This document shows, in pieces, positions 1 through 6,180 of a DNA stretch of 6,239 nucleotides. The notes below the pieces were generated by a model. That model was not told the DNA's origin. It searched no databases and saw nothing but the letters and a program-made list of their open reading frames with translations. Positions within the stretch are counted from its first letter, which is position 1. Every line of letters starts with the position of its first letter. This stretch comes from CAZYWA01 sp964650975 [NCBI: uncultured bacterium] (lineage in GTDB: Bacteria > JADJOY01): positions 1 through 6,239 of the forward strand of contig CAZYWA010000474.1 of NCBI GenBank assembly GCA_964650975.1, in the 5' to 3' direction. The position numbers and the translations under genes are program-made.

Positions 1-162
1 AGCACCACACGAGAGGCCGCGGCGCGCTACTTCGTCCGCGAGGGCTTCCGCGAGGTGAACGCCGGCGAGATGCCGTCCGCCAAGTGGATCGGCTACGACG
101 AATCCCGTCGCCGCGAGCTACGCTGCTTCCGGCGCGAGCTATTGCCCTCCCTCCACCACTGA
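1..162 (+). CDS. GNAT-family N-acetyltransferase, C-terminal fragment (5' end outside window)
   Basis: Frame 1 is open from the first base to a TGA at 160-162, giving 53 residues with no start codon, so the gene is cut by the window edge. The fragment contains AARYFVREGFREV (about residues 6-18), which resembles GNAT motif B (alanine, a Y/F-rich helix, then a GF turn). It is followed by a basic tail with a KW..YD..RR pattern and an RCFRREL strand, as seen at the C-terminus of many GNAT acyltransferases. GNAT enzymes move an acetyl group from acetyl-CoA to an amine; the acetyl-CoA pyrophosphate loop would lie upstream and is not visible, so no substrate can be named. The stop lies 14 bp before the aminopeptidase ATG at 177, so the two genes are probably co-transcribed. 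Composition fits real coding sequence far better than the overlapping frame. GNAT identity is moderately sure; that it is a real gene end is more sure. Confidence 0.62.
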   Translation, partial: STTREAAARYFVREGFREVNAGEMPSAKWIGYDESRRRELRCFRRELLPSLHH

Positions 163-176
163 CTCCGACACCGACC

Positions 177-1985
177 ATGAGCACGCCACGACCCGAGATC
201 GCCGAACGGCTGACCGCGCTGCGCGCCGAGATGCACGCCAGCGGGGTCGACGCCTACATCGTCCCCACTTCCGACGCCCACCAGAACGAGTACGTCCCGA
301 CCTGCTGGCAGCGGCGTGCGTGGATCAGCGGCTTCACCGGCTCCGCGGGTACCGCGGCGGTGACCGCGACCTCCGCCGGCCTGTGGACCGACTCCCGCTA
401 TTTCCTGCAAGCGGAAGCCGAGCTCGATCCGTCCGCGGTGACGCTCTTCCGCTCGGGCGTGCCCGACGTACCGACCCTCGACGAGTGGCTCTGCGACACG
501 CTGCACGAGGGCCAGAAAGTGGGCTACGACCCGCGGGTGATGTCGATCGACGCGGTCGAGCGGATGGCCGGGCGACTCGCCGGACGCGGGCTGGAGCTAG
601 TCGCGATCGAGCGCAACCTGGTCGACGCGATTCGCGCCGAGCCCGTCGAGCCGCCCCGCGATCTGGCGTTCGCGCTTCCCGCCGAGATCGCGGGAGAAAC
701 CGTGGAGGCGCGGCTCGCGCGCGTGCGCGAGAAGATGGCCAAGGCCGGCGCGCAGGCGATCGTGGTCACCACCCTCGACGCCATCGCCTGGCTCTTCAAC
801 GTGCGCGGCACCGACATCCCCTACAACCCGGTGGTGATCTCGTACGCCGTCGTGACCGCGGACTCGGCGGAGTGGTTCGTCGAGGAAACGAAGGTCTCGA
901 GCGACGTGCGCGCGCTGCTCGCACCGTCGGTGAAGATCCGCGGTTACCAGGCGCTCGGCGAGGCTCTCGAGAACCTGGCTCGGGCGGGAGTGCGGACCTG
1001 GGTCGATGCCGGCTCGGCGAGCGCCTGGGTGCTCGAGAAGCTGAAGGGCGCGCCGGTGATCCGCGCGCTCTCGCCGATCGCCAAGCTCAAGGCGATCAAG
1101 AACTCGACCGAGATCTCGGGCATGCGCCACGCGCTCGAGCGCGACGGCGTCGCGATGGTGCGATTCCTGCGGTGGCTAGGCGAGGCCGTGCCGCGCGGCG
1201 GCATCACCGAAGCCTCCGCGGCGGAGCACCTCGACGGTCTGCGCGCCGAGAACGACCGCTTCCGCGGCCCCTCGTTCGAGACCATCTCGGCCTACGGCCC
1301 GCACGCGGCGATCCCGCACTATCGGGTCACCGACGAGTCGAACCTTCCGCTCGAGCCCAAGGGCGTTTACCTGGTCGACTCGGGTGGCCAGTATCTCGAC
1401 GGCACCACCGACATCACCCGCACCGTGGCGCTCGGCCCGGTGGCCGAGCTGGTGCGTGACCGCTTCACGCGAGTGCTGCGCGGCCACATCGACCTGGCGC
1501 GACTCTCGTTCCCGCGCGGCTCGGCCGGCCATCAGATCGAGCTCGCCGCGCGCCTGCCGCTCTGGGACGTGGGCCTCGACTACGGTCATGGCACCGGTCA
1601 CGGCGTCGGCTTCTTCCTCAACGTCCACGAGGGACCGTTCAGCATCTCGCCGCGCTTCACCGAGATGCCGCTCGAGCCCGGCATGATCTCGTCCAACGAG
1701 CCCGGCTACTACGAAGCCGGTGCTTACGGCATCCGCATCGAGAACCTGGTGCACGTGGTGCGCGACGACCAGCGCAGCGGAGCGACGAACGGCAACGAGT
1801 TCTACCGCTTCGACACCCTGACGCTTTGCCCGATCGACCGCTCGCTGGTGGATCGCTCGCAGATGTCGAGCGCGCAGGTCGAGTGGCTCGACGCCTACCA
1901 TGCGCGGGTGCGCGACACGCTCGCCCCGCTGCTCACCGATGCCGCCGACCGCTCCTGGCTCACCGCCGCGACCCAGGCGCTGTGA
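177..1985 (+). CDS. Xaa-Pro aminopeptidase (aminopeptidase P, peptidase family M24B)
   Basis: This 602-residue enzyme should release the N-terminal residue from peptides whose second residue is proline, using two metal ions (usually Mn), in the cytoplasm; no signal peptide or membrane segment is seen. It has the three-domain plan and length (about 600 aa) of eukaryote-type aminopeptidase P1: two creatinase-like N-terminal domains (about 5-140 and 165-300), a pita-bread catalytic domain (about 315-535) and a C-terminal extension with YRFDTLTLCPID and WLDAYH. All metal ligands are present: D401 (VDSGG), D412 (TTDITRT), H475 (GTGHGVG), E508 (NEPGYY) and E522 (RIEN). The accessory active-site histidines H381 (PHY) and H484 (VHEGP) are also there. 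The ATG at 177 is preferred over the in-frame GTG at 84, because family similarity begins at MSTPRPEIAERL and the 84-176 stretch overlaps the upstream gene. No Shine-Dalgarno sequence is visible in the 14-bp gap, so translation may be coupled or SD-independent. Very sure of family. Confidence 0.96.
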   Translation: MSTPRPEIAERLTALRAEMHASGVDAYIVPTSDAHQNEYVPTCWQRRAWISGFTGSAGTAAVTATSAGLWTDSRYFLQAEAELDPSAVTLFRSGVPDVPTLDEWLCDTLHEGQKVGYDPRVMSIDAVERMAGRLAGRGLELVAIERNLVDAIRAEPVEPPRDLAFALPAEIAGETVEARLARVREKMAKAGAQAIVVTTLDAIAWLFNVRGTDIPYNPVVISYAVVTADSAEWFVEETKVSSDVRALLAPSVKIRGYQALGEALENLARAGVRTWVDAGSASAWVLEKLKGAPVIRALSPIAKLKAIKNSTEISGMRHALERDGVAMVRFLRWLGEAVPRGGITEASAAEHLDGLRAENDRFRGPSFETISAYGPHAAIPHYRVTDESNLPLEPKGVYLVDSGGQYLDGTTDITRTVALGPVAELVRDRFTRVLRGHIDLARLSFPRGSAGHQIELAARLPLWDVGLDYGHGTGHGVGFFLNVHEGPFSISPRFTEMPLEPGMISSNEPGYYEAGAYGIRIENLVHVVRDDQRSGATNGNEFYRFDTLTLCPIDRSLVDRSQMSSAQVEWLDAYHARVRDTLAPLLTDAADRSWLTAATQAL

Positions 1986-1991
1986 TTTCCG

Positions 1992-2012
1992 GGGGGGCTT
2001 TTCAAGCCCCCC
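1992..2012 (+). terminator. GC-rich hairpin just after the aminopeptidase stop; possible non-canonical terminator
   Basis: A perfect 9-bp stem (GGGGGGCTT at 1992-2000 with AAGCCCCCC at 2004-2012) closes a 3-nt loop (TTC). It begins six bases after the stop codon. No T-tract follows on either strand, so it is not a textbook intrinsic terminator, but its position between convergent genes suits transcript-end formation or 3'-end protection. Confidence 0.4.
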
Positions 2013-2013
2013 G

Positions 2014-2044
2014 CCCCGCAAAAAAACGCGCGGTTTTTGCGGGG
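2014..2044. terminator. Second perfect hairpin with A5/T5 inside the stem; possible bidirectional terminator
   Basis: An 11-bp perfect inverted repeat pairs CCCCGCAAAAA (2014-2024) with TTTTTGCGGGG (2034-2044) around a 9-nt loop. It starts one base after the preceding hairpin ends. The T-tract lies within the stem rather than after it, so classical Rho-independent release is not predicted. The perfect symmetry means either strand's transcript can fold. Confidence 0.4.
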
Positions 2045-2117
2045 CCCACCCCCGAGGCGGCTCGCTACGCTCGCCGGGCGCCTCTCGGCGCCGGCGCGAG
2101 ATCCACGCGAGCAGTCG

Positions 2118-2196
2118 TGGAGGGCTGCGGTCCCTCGCAGCCGCAGGCGTCCATCCTGGTTCAGACGCCGCGGACGCGAGGGACCGCGTCCTTCCA
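2118..2196 (+). repeat. 79-nt long imperfect hairpin (about 30 bp)
   Basis: Pairing read by hand: 2118-2124 with 2190-2196 (one G-T wobble), one mismatch, a T-G wobble (2126/2188), then a perfect 12-bp core (GCGGTCCCTCGC at 2127-2138 with GCGAGGGACCGC at 2176-2187). Next come a 2x2 internal loop, a 4-bp stem (2141-2144 with 2170-2173), a bulged A2145, a 6-bp stem (2146-2151 with 2164-2169) and a 12-nt terminal loop. Both wobbles are G-U on the + strand and would be A-C mismatches on the - strand, which mildly favours a + strand RNA. Function is unknown: structured 3' UTR, small RNA or dispersed palindromic element. Confidence 0.6.
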
Positions 2197-2292
2197 AACG
2201 GCACGGAGCTCGGTTCGGAAGAAGCAGTCCGGACAATGATCCGATTTTGTCGACACGTTCTGACGCCCGGCTCGACCGCCCGAGCCTGCCGA

Positions 2293-2305
2293 GCCGCTCA
2301 GCGGC
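2293..2305 (-). repeat. Small hairpin enclosing the SprT-like gene's stop codon
   Basis: GCCGC (2293-2297) and GCGGC (2301-2305) form a 5-bp stem whose three-base loop is exactly the stop codon (TCA on +, TGA on -). It is short and may be chance in GC-rich DNA. Confidence 0.25.
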
Positions 2306-3068
2306 GGCGGTCCCAGCGGACCAGGACGCCCTGGAGCGGGCCGTTTTGCCAGATCAGGAAGCGGTCGTGGTCGGGATGGGCGCGCTCGCGGCGGCGGAAC
2401 TCGGGGGTGTGGTAGCGATGATGGCCCGCGACGCTCTTCTGGTGGCCCATGTCGGCGTGCAGGAGCTCGTGGAAGAGCAGGAACTCGAGCACCCATCCGG
2501 GCACCGCGTCGACGTCGAGCGCCGGATGCACGCGGATGGCGCGCGTCGTCTCCTGGAACGATGCGAGCCGGATGCTGCCGCTTCGGCGACGCGTCTGGCG
2601 CCGTGCGACGCCCCACCCGATCGCTCGAATCTCGAGGTCTGCTCCGGCGAAATGCTCGTGCCGGACGCGGTCGAGCTGGGCGCTCAGGTCGTGCGCCACG
2701 CCGCGCGGATCGAGCCTGGGCGAGCGGCTGCGGCCGGGACGATGCGGCAGCTGCGCGATGAAGCCACGCACCGCGCGCGCCGCGCTTCGCGAGCCGGGAC
2801 CGCCGCGAGACCATCCGACCACCGCGCGCAGCACCTCGATCGGCGCCTCGGCGAGACGGTCCGACACGCGCAGCGTGGTGACGCCACTCACGGTCTGGAA
2901 CGAGAACAGGTTGACGCCGTTCGAGTTGTCGACCAGCACCATGCCGGGGTCGAGGAGCGGCTCGACGCGCCGCCGCAGTCGCTCGCGGGCGGACTCGAAG
3001 GGCAACACCAGCTGCCCTGCGGGGTCCCGCGCGGGGAGGGGTCTGGTGCGCTTCTCTGCGGCTCGCAT
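2298..3068 (-). CDS. SprT-like zinc metallopeptidase (HExxH) domain protein
   Basis: This 256-residue soluble protein carries the zinc-binding signature HELLH (H200, E201, H204), preceded by the hydrophobic helix WVLEFLLF. A downstream histidine in RYHTPEF (H220) is the likely third zinc ligand, matching the SprT-like layout of HExxH, a gap of about 15 residues, then H and an aromatic. Upstream segments also fit this family: VTTLRVSDRLAEAP (63-76), the paired GSIRLASF (164-171) and IRVHPALD (178-185) strands, and VPGWVLEF. SprT-domain proteins are Zn proteases or protease-like proteins; the bacterial substrates of this short stand-alone form are unknown, so only the fold and zinc site can be claimed. 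The frame is open far upstream, to 4265, but that part is antisense to the radical SAM gene. The ATG at 3068 fits the conserved start of similarity and has a GAGAG four bases upstream; an in-frame GTG about 36 bp further up is the alternative. It is divergent from the radical SAM gene and convergent with the aminopeptidase. Confidence 0.85.
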   Translation of the reverse strand: MRAAEKRTRPLPARDPAGQLVLPFESARERLRRRVEPLLDPGMVLVDNSNGVNLFSFQTVSGVTTLRVSDRLAEAPIEVLRAVVGWSRGGPGSRSAARAVRGFIAQLPHRPGRSRSPRLDPRGVAHDLSAQLDRVRHEHFAGADLEIRAIGWGVARRQTRRRSGSIRLASFQETTRAIRVHPALDVDAVPGWVLEFLLFHELLHADMGHQKSVAGHHRYHTPEFRRRERAHPDHDRFLIWQNGPLQGVLVRWDRRR

Positions 3069-3200
3069 GGTGCTCTCGAATCGCCAGCCATTCCAGGAAA
3101 CCACGCCCCAAAACCATCCTGCAAGCGACCCGCCTGTCCTCGAATCGACCGCTCCACTTAGATTGCAGGTGATGCGAACCACCGCGGGCCCGGGCTCGCC
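3069..3200. promoter_or_regulatory. Divergent intergenic region with probable promoters of the SprT-like and radical SAM genes
   Basis: Both flanking genes point away from this 132-bp gap, so both promoters should lie in it. I could not identify convincing -35/-10 pairs; TAGATT at 3159-3164 is a weak -10-like match for the + strand with no matching -35. Two repeats stand out: an inverted repeat CCTGCAA (3118-3124) / TTGCAGG (3163-3169), and a direct repeat CTCGAATCG at 3075-3083 and 3139-3147. Either could be an operator. No clear Shine-Dalgarno lies just before the ATG at 3201. Confidence 0.45.
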
Positions 3201-4664
3201 ATGACTCGCGCGGATCCCCAGGCCGTGGCGCGGGCTCGCCTGGCCGACGAGATCGGCACGGTGCGGAAAGAGGCGCCGAAACAGGTGGCTCTGGTCTATC
3301 CGAGCCCGTACGCCGCGGGCATGAGCTCGCTCGGCTTTCAGCAGATCTACCGGCTGCTCAACGAGCGCACCGACGTGGCGGCCGAGCGGGCCTTCTTGCC
3401 CGACGACGCCGAGATCGACTCGTCCACGCGGCTCACCACCTACGAATCCGGCCGGCCGCTCGACGATCACCGGCTGATCGCGCTCTCGGTCGCCTTCGAG
3501 CTCGAGATCGCGGGTGTCATCCGGGTGCTCGAGCTCGGGGGCGTGGCGCCGCTCGCGTGCGAGCGCAGCACGCGCGATCCCATCGTCATCGCCGGCGGAC
3601 CGCTCACCTTCTCGAACCCGATGCCGCTCTCGCCGTTCGTCGATGCGCTGGTGCTCGGCGAAGCCGACGAGCTGGTGCACGAGGTGGTCGACGCGGTGTT
3701 CGAGACCGCCGACAAGAAGGCCGCCCTCGAACGCATCGCTGCGCTGCCCTCGTGCTTCGTTCCCGGGCTCTCCGGCGACCGGCTGCCAGCGATCGCGCGC
3801 GCCAGCGACGAGCTCTTGCCTGCTCGCTCCGCGATCCGCACGCCCAACACCGAGCTGCGCTCGATGTTCCTGATCGAGCCCGAGCGCGGCTGCTCGCGTG
3901 GTTGCACCTACTGCGTCATGCGGCGCAGCACCAACGGCGGCATGCGCGTGGTTCCCGCCGAGACGGTGCTGTCGCTGATCCCCGCGGACGCGACCCGCGT
4001 CGGGCTGGTGGGCGCCGCCGCGAGCGACCACCCGAAGATCACCGAGATCGTGAACACCCTCGCCGATCGCGGGATCTCGGTGGGGCTTTCGAGTTTGAGG
4101 CCCGACCGGCTCGACGACGCATTCGTCGGCGCACTGGCGCGAGCCGGCTACAAGACGCTCACCACCGCCATGGACGGCGCTTCCGAGCGCCTGATGGGCG
4201 TGGTCAAGCGAGGCGCCAAGGAGCGGCACATCGTGCGCGCCGCCGAGCTGGCCCGCGAGCACCACCTCGACCGGCTCAAGCTCTATCTGATGGTGGGCCT
4301 GCCCACCGAGACCGACGACGACATCGACGCGCTCGCCGACCTCGCGAACCGGATCTCACGGATCATTCCGGTGTCGTTCGGAGTCGCGCCGTTCGTCGCG
4401 AAACGCAACACACCGCTCGACGGCGAGCCGTTCGCGGGGATCGCGGTGGTCGAGGGCCGGCTCAAGCGGCTGCGAGCGGCCGTGCAAGGACGCGCGGAGG
4501 TCCGGCCGATCAGCACCCGCTGGGCGTGGGTGGAGTACTGCCTGGCGCAAGGCGGCCCCGAGACCGGCCTCGCCCTGCACCACGCCGTGAAATCCGGCGG
4601 CCGCTTCGCCGACTACAGAGCTGCGTTCGAAGCGCTCGGTTCGAAGCCGGCGCGCCCGAGCTGA
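3201..4664 (+). CDS. Radical SAM protein of the B12-binding-domain type, function unassigned
   Basis: This 487-residue cytoplasmic protein has the two-domain order of COG1032-type enzymes. A Rossmann-like N-terminal domain (about 27-165) shows VALVYPSPYAAGMSSLG, AGGP (131-134) and LVLGEADE (151-157). A radical SAM barrel (about 220-430) follows. The [4Fe-4S] cluster motif CSRGCTYC supplies C231, C235 and C238 in the canonical CxxxCxxC spacing. Later barrel signatures are GLVGAAASDHPKI (268-280), GLSSLRPDRL (295-304), TTAMDGASERL (321-331) and LYLMVGLPTETDDDI (361-375). A short C-terminal tail (about 435-480) has an aromatic WAWVEY segment. Such enzymes reduce S-adenosylmethionine to a 5'-deoxyadenosyl radical; the substrate here cannot be deduced. 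The N-terminal domain lacks the DxHxxG cobalamin-ligand motif, so it may not bind B12, or may do so base-on. It is transcribed divergently from the SprT-like gene and converges on fumC. Very sure of superfamily, unsure of role. Confidence 0.92.
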   Translation: MTRADPQAVARARLADEIGTVRKEAPKQVALVYPSPYAAGMSSLGFQQIYRLLNERTDVAAERAFLPDDAEIDSSTRLTTYESGRPLDDHRLIALSVAFELEIAGVIRVLELGGVAPLACERSTRDPIVIAGGPLTFSNPMPLSPFVDALVLGEADELVHEVVDAVFETADKKAALERIAALPSCFVPGLSGDRLPAIARASDELLPARSAIRTPNTELRSMFLIEPERGCSRGCTYCVMRRSTNGGMRVVPAETVLSLIPADATRVGLVGAAASDHPKITEIVNTLADRGISVGLSSLRPDRLDDAFVGALARAGYKTLTTAMDGASERLMGVVKRGAKERHIVRAAELAREHHLDRLKLYLMVGLPTETDDDIDALADLANRISRIIPVSFGVAPFVAKRNTPLDGEPFAGIAVVEGRLKRLRAAVQGRAEVRPISTRWAWVEYCLAQGGPETGLALHHAVKSGGRFADYRAAFEALGSKPARPS

Positions 4665-4697
4665 TGGGGCACGGCGTCGGCGCTTCGGCGACGAGGG

Positions 4698-4755
4698 TCC
4701 GATCGAGAAGCTGGCGCGCCTGACCGGTCAGCGCGGACCGCACATCTCGATCGGA
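4698..4755. repeat. 10-bp inverted repeat spanning the radical SAM/fumC convergent junction
   Basis: TCCGATCGAG (4698-4707) is the exact reverse complement of CTCGATCGGA (4746-4755). The right arm lies in the last codons of fumC and the left arm in the gap. The right arm also takes part in a tighter local hairpin at 4747-4771, so the two pairings compete. Confidence 0.45.
4720..4731. repeat. 12-bp perfect palindrome overlapping the fumC stop codon
   Basis: CTGACCGGTCAG is its own reverse complement. It is flanked by CGCG on both sides (one unpaired C on the left), so a transcript could form a stem with a CCGG loop. The fumC stop (4728-4730) sits inside it. It may contribute to transcript ends of the two convergent genes; no T-tract follows. 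Confidence 0.4.
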
Positions 4756-6116
4756 TCGACGATCCGATCGAAGTCCTCGCCCGACAGGTAGCCCTTCTCG
4801 ATCACCACTTCGCGCAGCGTCTTGCCCTGTTTGTGCGCGGTTTTCGCGACGTCTGCCGCCTTGTCGTAGCCGATGTGCGGGTTGAGCGCCGTGACCAGCA
4901 TCAGCGAGCGCTTGAGGTTCTCGTCGAGTCGGTCGCGATTGGGCTCGATGCCCACGGCGCAGTGCTCGTCGAAGGATCGTGTCGCGTCGGCGAGCAGCCG
5001 CACCGACTGCAAGAGCGCGTAGCCGATCACCGGCATGAACACGTTGAGCTCGAAGTTGCCCGACGCGCCAGCGATGCCGACCGTCACGTCGTTCCCGAGC
5101 ACGCGCGCGACCACCATGGTCATGGCCTCGGACTGGGTCGGGTTCACCTTGCCGGGCATGATCGACGAGCCGGGCTCGTTCTCGGGAATGCGGATCTCGC
5201 CGATCCCGGAGCGCGGCCCGCTGGCGAGCCAGCGGACGTCGTTGGCGATCTTGTTGAGCGCGCACGCCACGGTTTTGAGCGCGCCCGACGCCTGCACCAG
5301 CGCTTCTTTTCCGGCCATCGATGCGAACTTGTTGGGCGCCGACACGAACGCGAACCCGGTTCGCTGCGCCAGCGCCGCGGCCATCTTCGCGGCGTAGCCG
5401 GGCTTGGTGTTGAGCCCGGTGCCCACCGCGGTGCCGCCGATCGGCAGCTCGGCCAACCCCGCGTAGCTCTGTTCGAGTGCGCGGATCGAGAGATCGAGCT
5501 GCGCCGCGTAGCCCGAGAACTCCTGGCCGAGTGTGAGCGGCGTCGCATCCTGGAGATGGGTGCGGCCGATCTTCACGATCGAGTCGAAATCGCGGGCCTT
5601 CTTGTCGAGGGTTGCGCGCAGCGCGGCCAGCGCCGGCACCAGCTGATCGCGGATCTCGACCGCGGCGGCCACGTGAATCGCGGTGGGAAACGCGTCGTTG
5701 GTCGACTGCGCGCGGTTCACGTGATCGTTGGGATGGACCAGTCCCTTGTCGCCGCGCTTCCCACCCAGGCGCTCGTTGGCGCGGTTCGCGATCACCTCGT
5801 TCACGTTCATGTTGCTCTGGGTGCCGGAGCCGGTCTGCCAGACCACCAGCGGAAACTCGCCGTCGAGCTTGCCGTCGATCACTTCCTGCGCAGCGGCCTG
5901 GATCTCGGAGGCGATCTTGGGATCGAGGTCGCCGAGCGCCGCGTTCACCTCGGCGGCCGCGTGCTTCACCAGCGCCAGCGAGCGGATCAGCGGCTTCGGC
6001 AAGTGCTCGTCGCCGATCTTGAAGTTCTGGAACGAGCGCTGCGTCTGGGCGCCCCAGTAGCGATCCACGGGAACCTGGATTTCCCCCATGCTGTCCCGCT
6101 CGGTCCGTGTGCTCAT
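4728..6116 (-). CDS. fumC: Class II fumarate hydratase (fumarase C)
   Basis: This 462-residue protein catalyses reversible hydration of fumarate to L-malate in the TCA cycle as a cytoplasmic, iron-free homotetramer. Family signatures run in order: YWGAQTQRS near the N-terminus, [12 protein letters not shown] (S97, T99), HPNDHVN (H128, the second anion site), [10 protein letters not shown] (138-147), [10 protein letters not shown] with the catalytic base H187, [10 protein letters not shown], and the SS loop [11 protein letters not shown] (316-326) with the catalytic serine, K323 and N325. Numbering is within a residue or so of E. coli FumC, and the length is typical. QSNMN marks it as fumarase, since aspartate ammonia-lyase usually has STNMN there. 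The start at 6116 is chosen because GGAG on the minus strand (6128-6125) lies eight bases upstream and [16 protein letters not shown] begins the similarity; a start at 6152 would add 12 unsupported residues. It converges on the radical SAM gene, so it is probably monocistronic here. Confidence 0.97.
   Translation of the reverse strand: MSTRTERDSMGEIQVPVDRYWGAQTQRSFQNFKIGDEHLPKPLIRSLALVKHAAAEVNAALGDLDPKIASEIQAAAQEVIDGKLDGEFPLVVWQTGSGTQSNMNVNEVIANRANERLGGKRGDKGLVHPNDHVNRAQSTNDAFPTAIHVAAAVEIRDQLVPALAALRATLDKKARDFDSIVKIGRTHLQDATPLTLGQEFSGYAAQLDLSIRALEQSYAGLAELPIGGTAVGTGLNTKPGYAAKMAAALAQRTGFAFVSAPNKFASMAGKEALVQASGALKTVACALNKIANDVRWLASGPRSGIGEIRIPENEPGSSIMPGKVNPTQSEAMTMVVARVLGNDVTVGIAGASGNFELNVFMPVIGYALLQSVRLLADATRSFDEHCAVGIEPNRDRLDENLKRSLMLVTALNPHIGYDKAADVAKTAHKQGKTLREVVIEKGYLSGEDFDRIVDPIEMCGPR
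4747..4771 (-). repeat. 11-bp hairpin within the 3' end of fumC
   Basis: A perfect 11-bp stem (TCGATCGGATC at 4747-4757, GATCCGATCGA at 4761-4771) closes a 3-nt loop inside codons for DRIVDPIE. The GAT/ATC-rich codons of this conserved C-terminal segment partly explain it, but the length of perfect pairing is notable for coding DNA. Confidence 0.45.
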
Positions 6117-6124
6117 GGATCTCT

Positions 6125-6130
6125 CTCCCC
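6125..6130 (-). promoter_or_regulatory. Ribosome-binding site of fumC
   Basis: On the minus strand a purine run GGGGAGAGAGA precedes ATCC and the ATG at 6116. Its GGAG core lies eight bases before the start codon, a good spacing. It is the clearest Shine-Dalgarno in the window and decides the fumC start. Confidence 0.7.
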
Positions 6131-6180
6131 GGCCGGCGAATCCGCCGCCCACAGCCGACTGAACGTGGAGAGGCCAACGA

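Larger units (their letters stand above)
1986..2297. other. Convergent intergenic region rich in inverted repeats
   Basis: These 312 bp lie between the 3' ends of the aminopeptidase (+) and the SprT-like gene (-). No frame gives a recognisable protein. The region is packed with self-complementary segments: two tight hairpins at 1992-2044, short stems at 2054-2092 and a 79-nt hairpin at 2118-2196. The stretch from about 2197 to 2290 is less structured and locally richer in A/T around 2225-2265. It may carry terminators, a structured 3' UTR, a small RNA or a dispersed palindromic repeat; the sequence alone does not decide. Confidence 0.75.

Noticed and set aside
84-176. In-frame N-terminal extension of the aminopeptidase from GTG 84
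   Set aside because: It overlaps the GNAT-like gene end, has a low-complexity Arg/Pro/Ala composition, and family similarity starts at the ATG at 177.
1176-2204. Long minus-strand open frame under the aminopeptidase
   Set aside because: It is an antisense shadow with strong Arg/Ala/Gly bias and no motif; it ends in the hairpin region.
1895-2236. Small open frames on both strands across the intergenic hairpins
   Set aside because: They overlap the aminopeptidase end, show only repeat-derived composition, and open frames of this size are expected by chance at this GC content.
3136-3164. Sigma-70-type promoter for the radical SAM gene (TAGATT as -10)
   Set aside because: Only four of six bases fit and no -35 match lies at the right spacing; too weak to call as a separate site.
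3069-4265. 399-codon upstream extension of the SprT-like reading frame
   Set aside because: It lies antisense to the radical SAM gene, and its residues look like a GC-rich shadow (Arg/Asp/His-rich, no domain). The recognisable protein begins at the ATG at 3068.
6117-6152. Twelve-residue longer fumC start
   Set aside because: The extension (glycine/arginine-rich) has no similarity to fumarases and would bury the good Shine-Dalgarno at 6125-6130 inside the coding region.
4510-6177. 555-codon minus-strand frame overlapping fumC and the radical SAM 3' end
   Set aside because: It is out of frame with the clearly conserved fumarase; its Arg/Gly-rich sequence is a codon-bias shadow.
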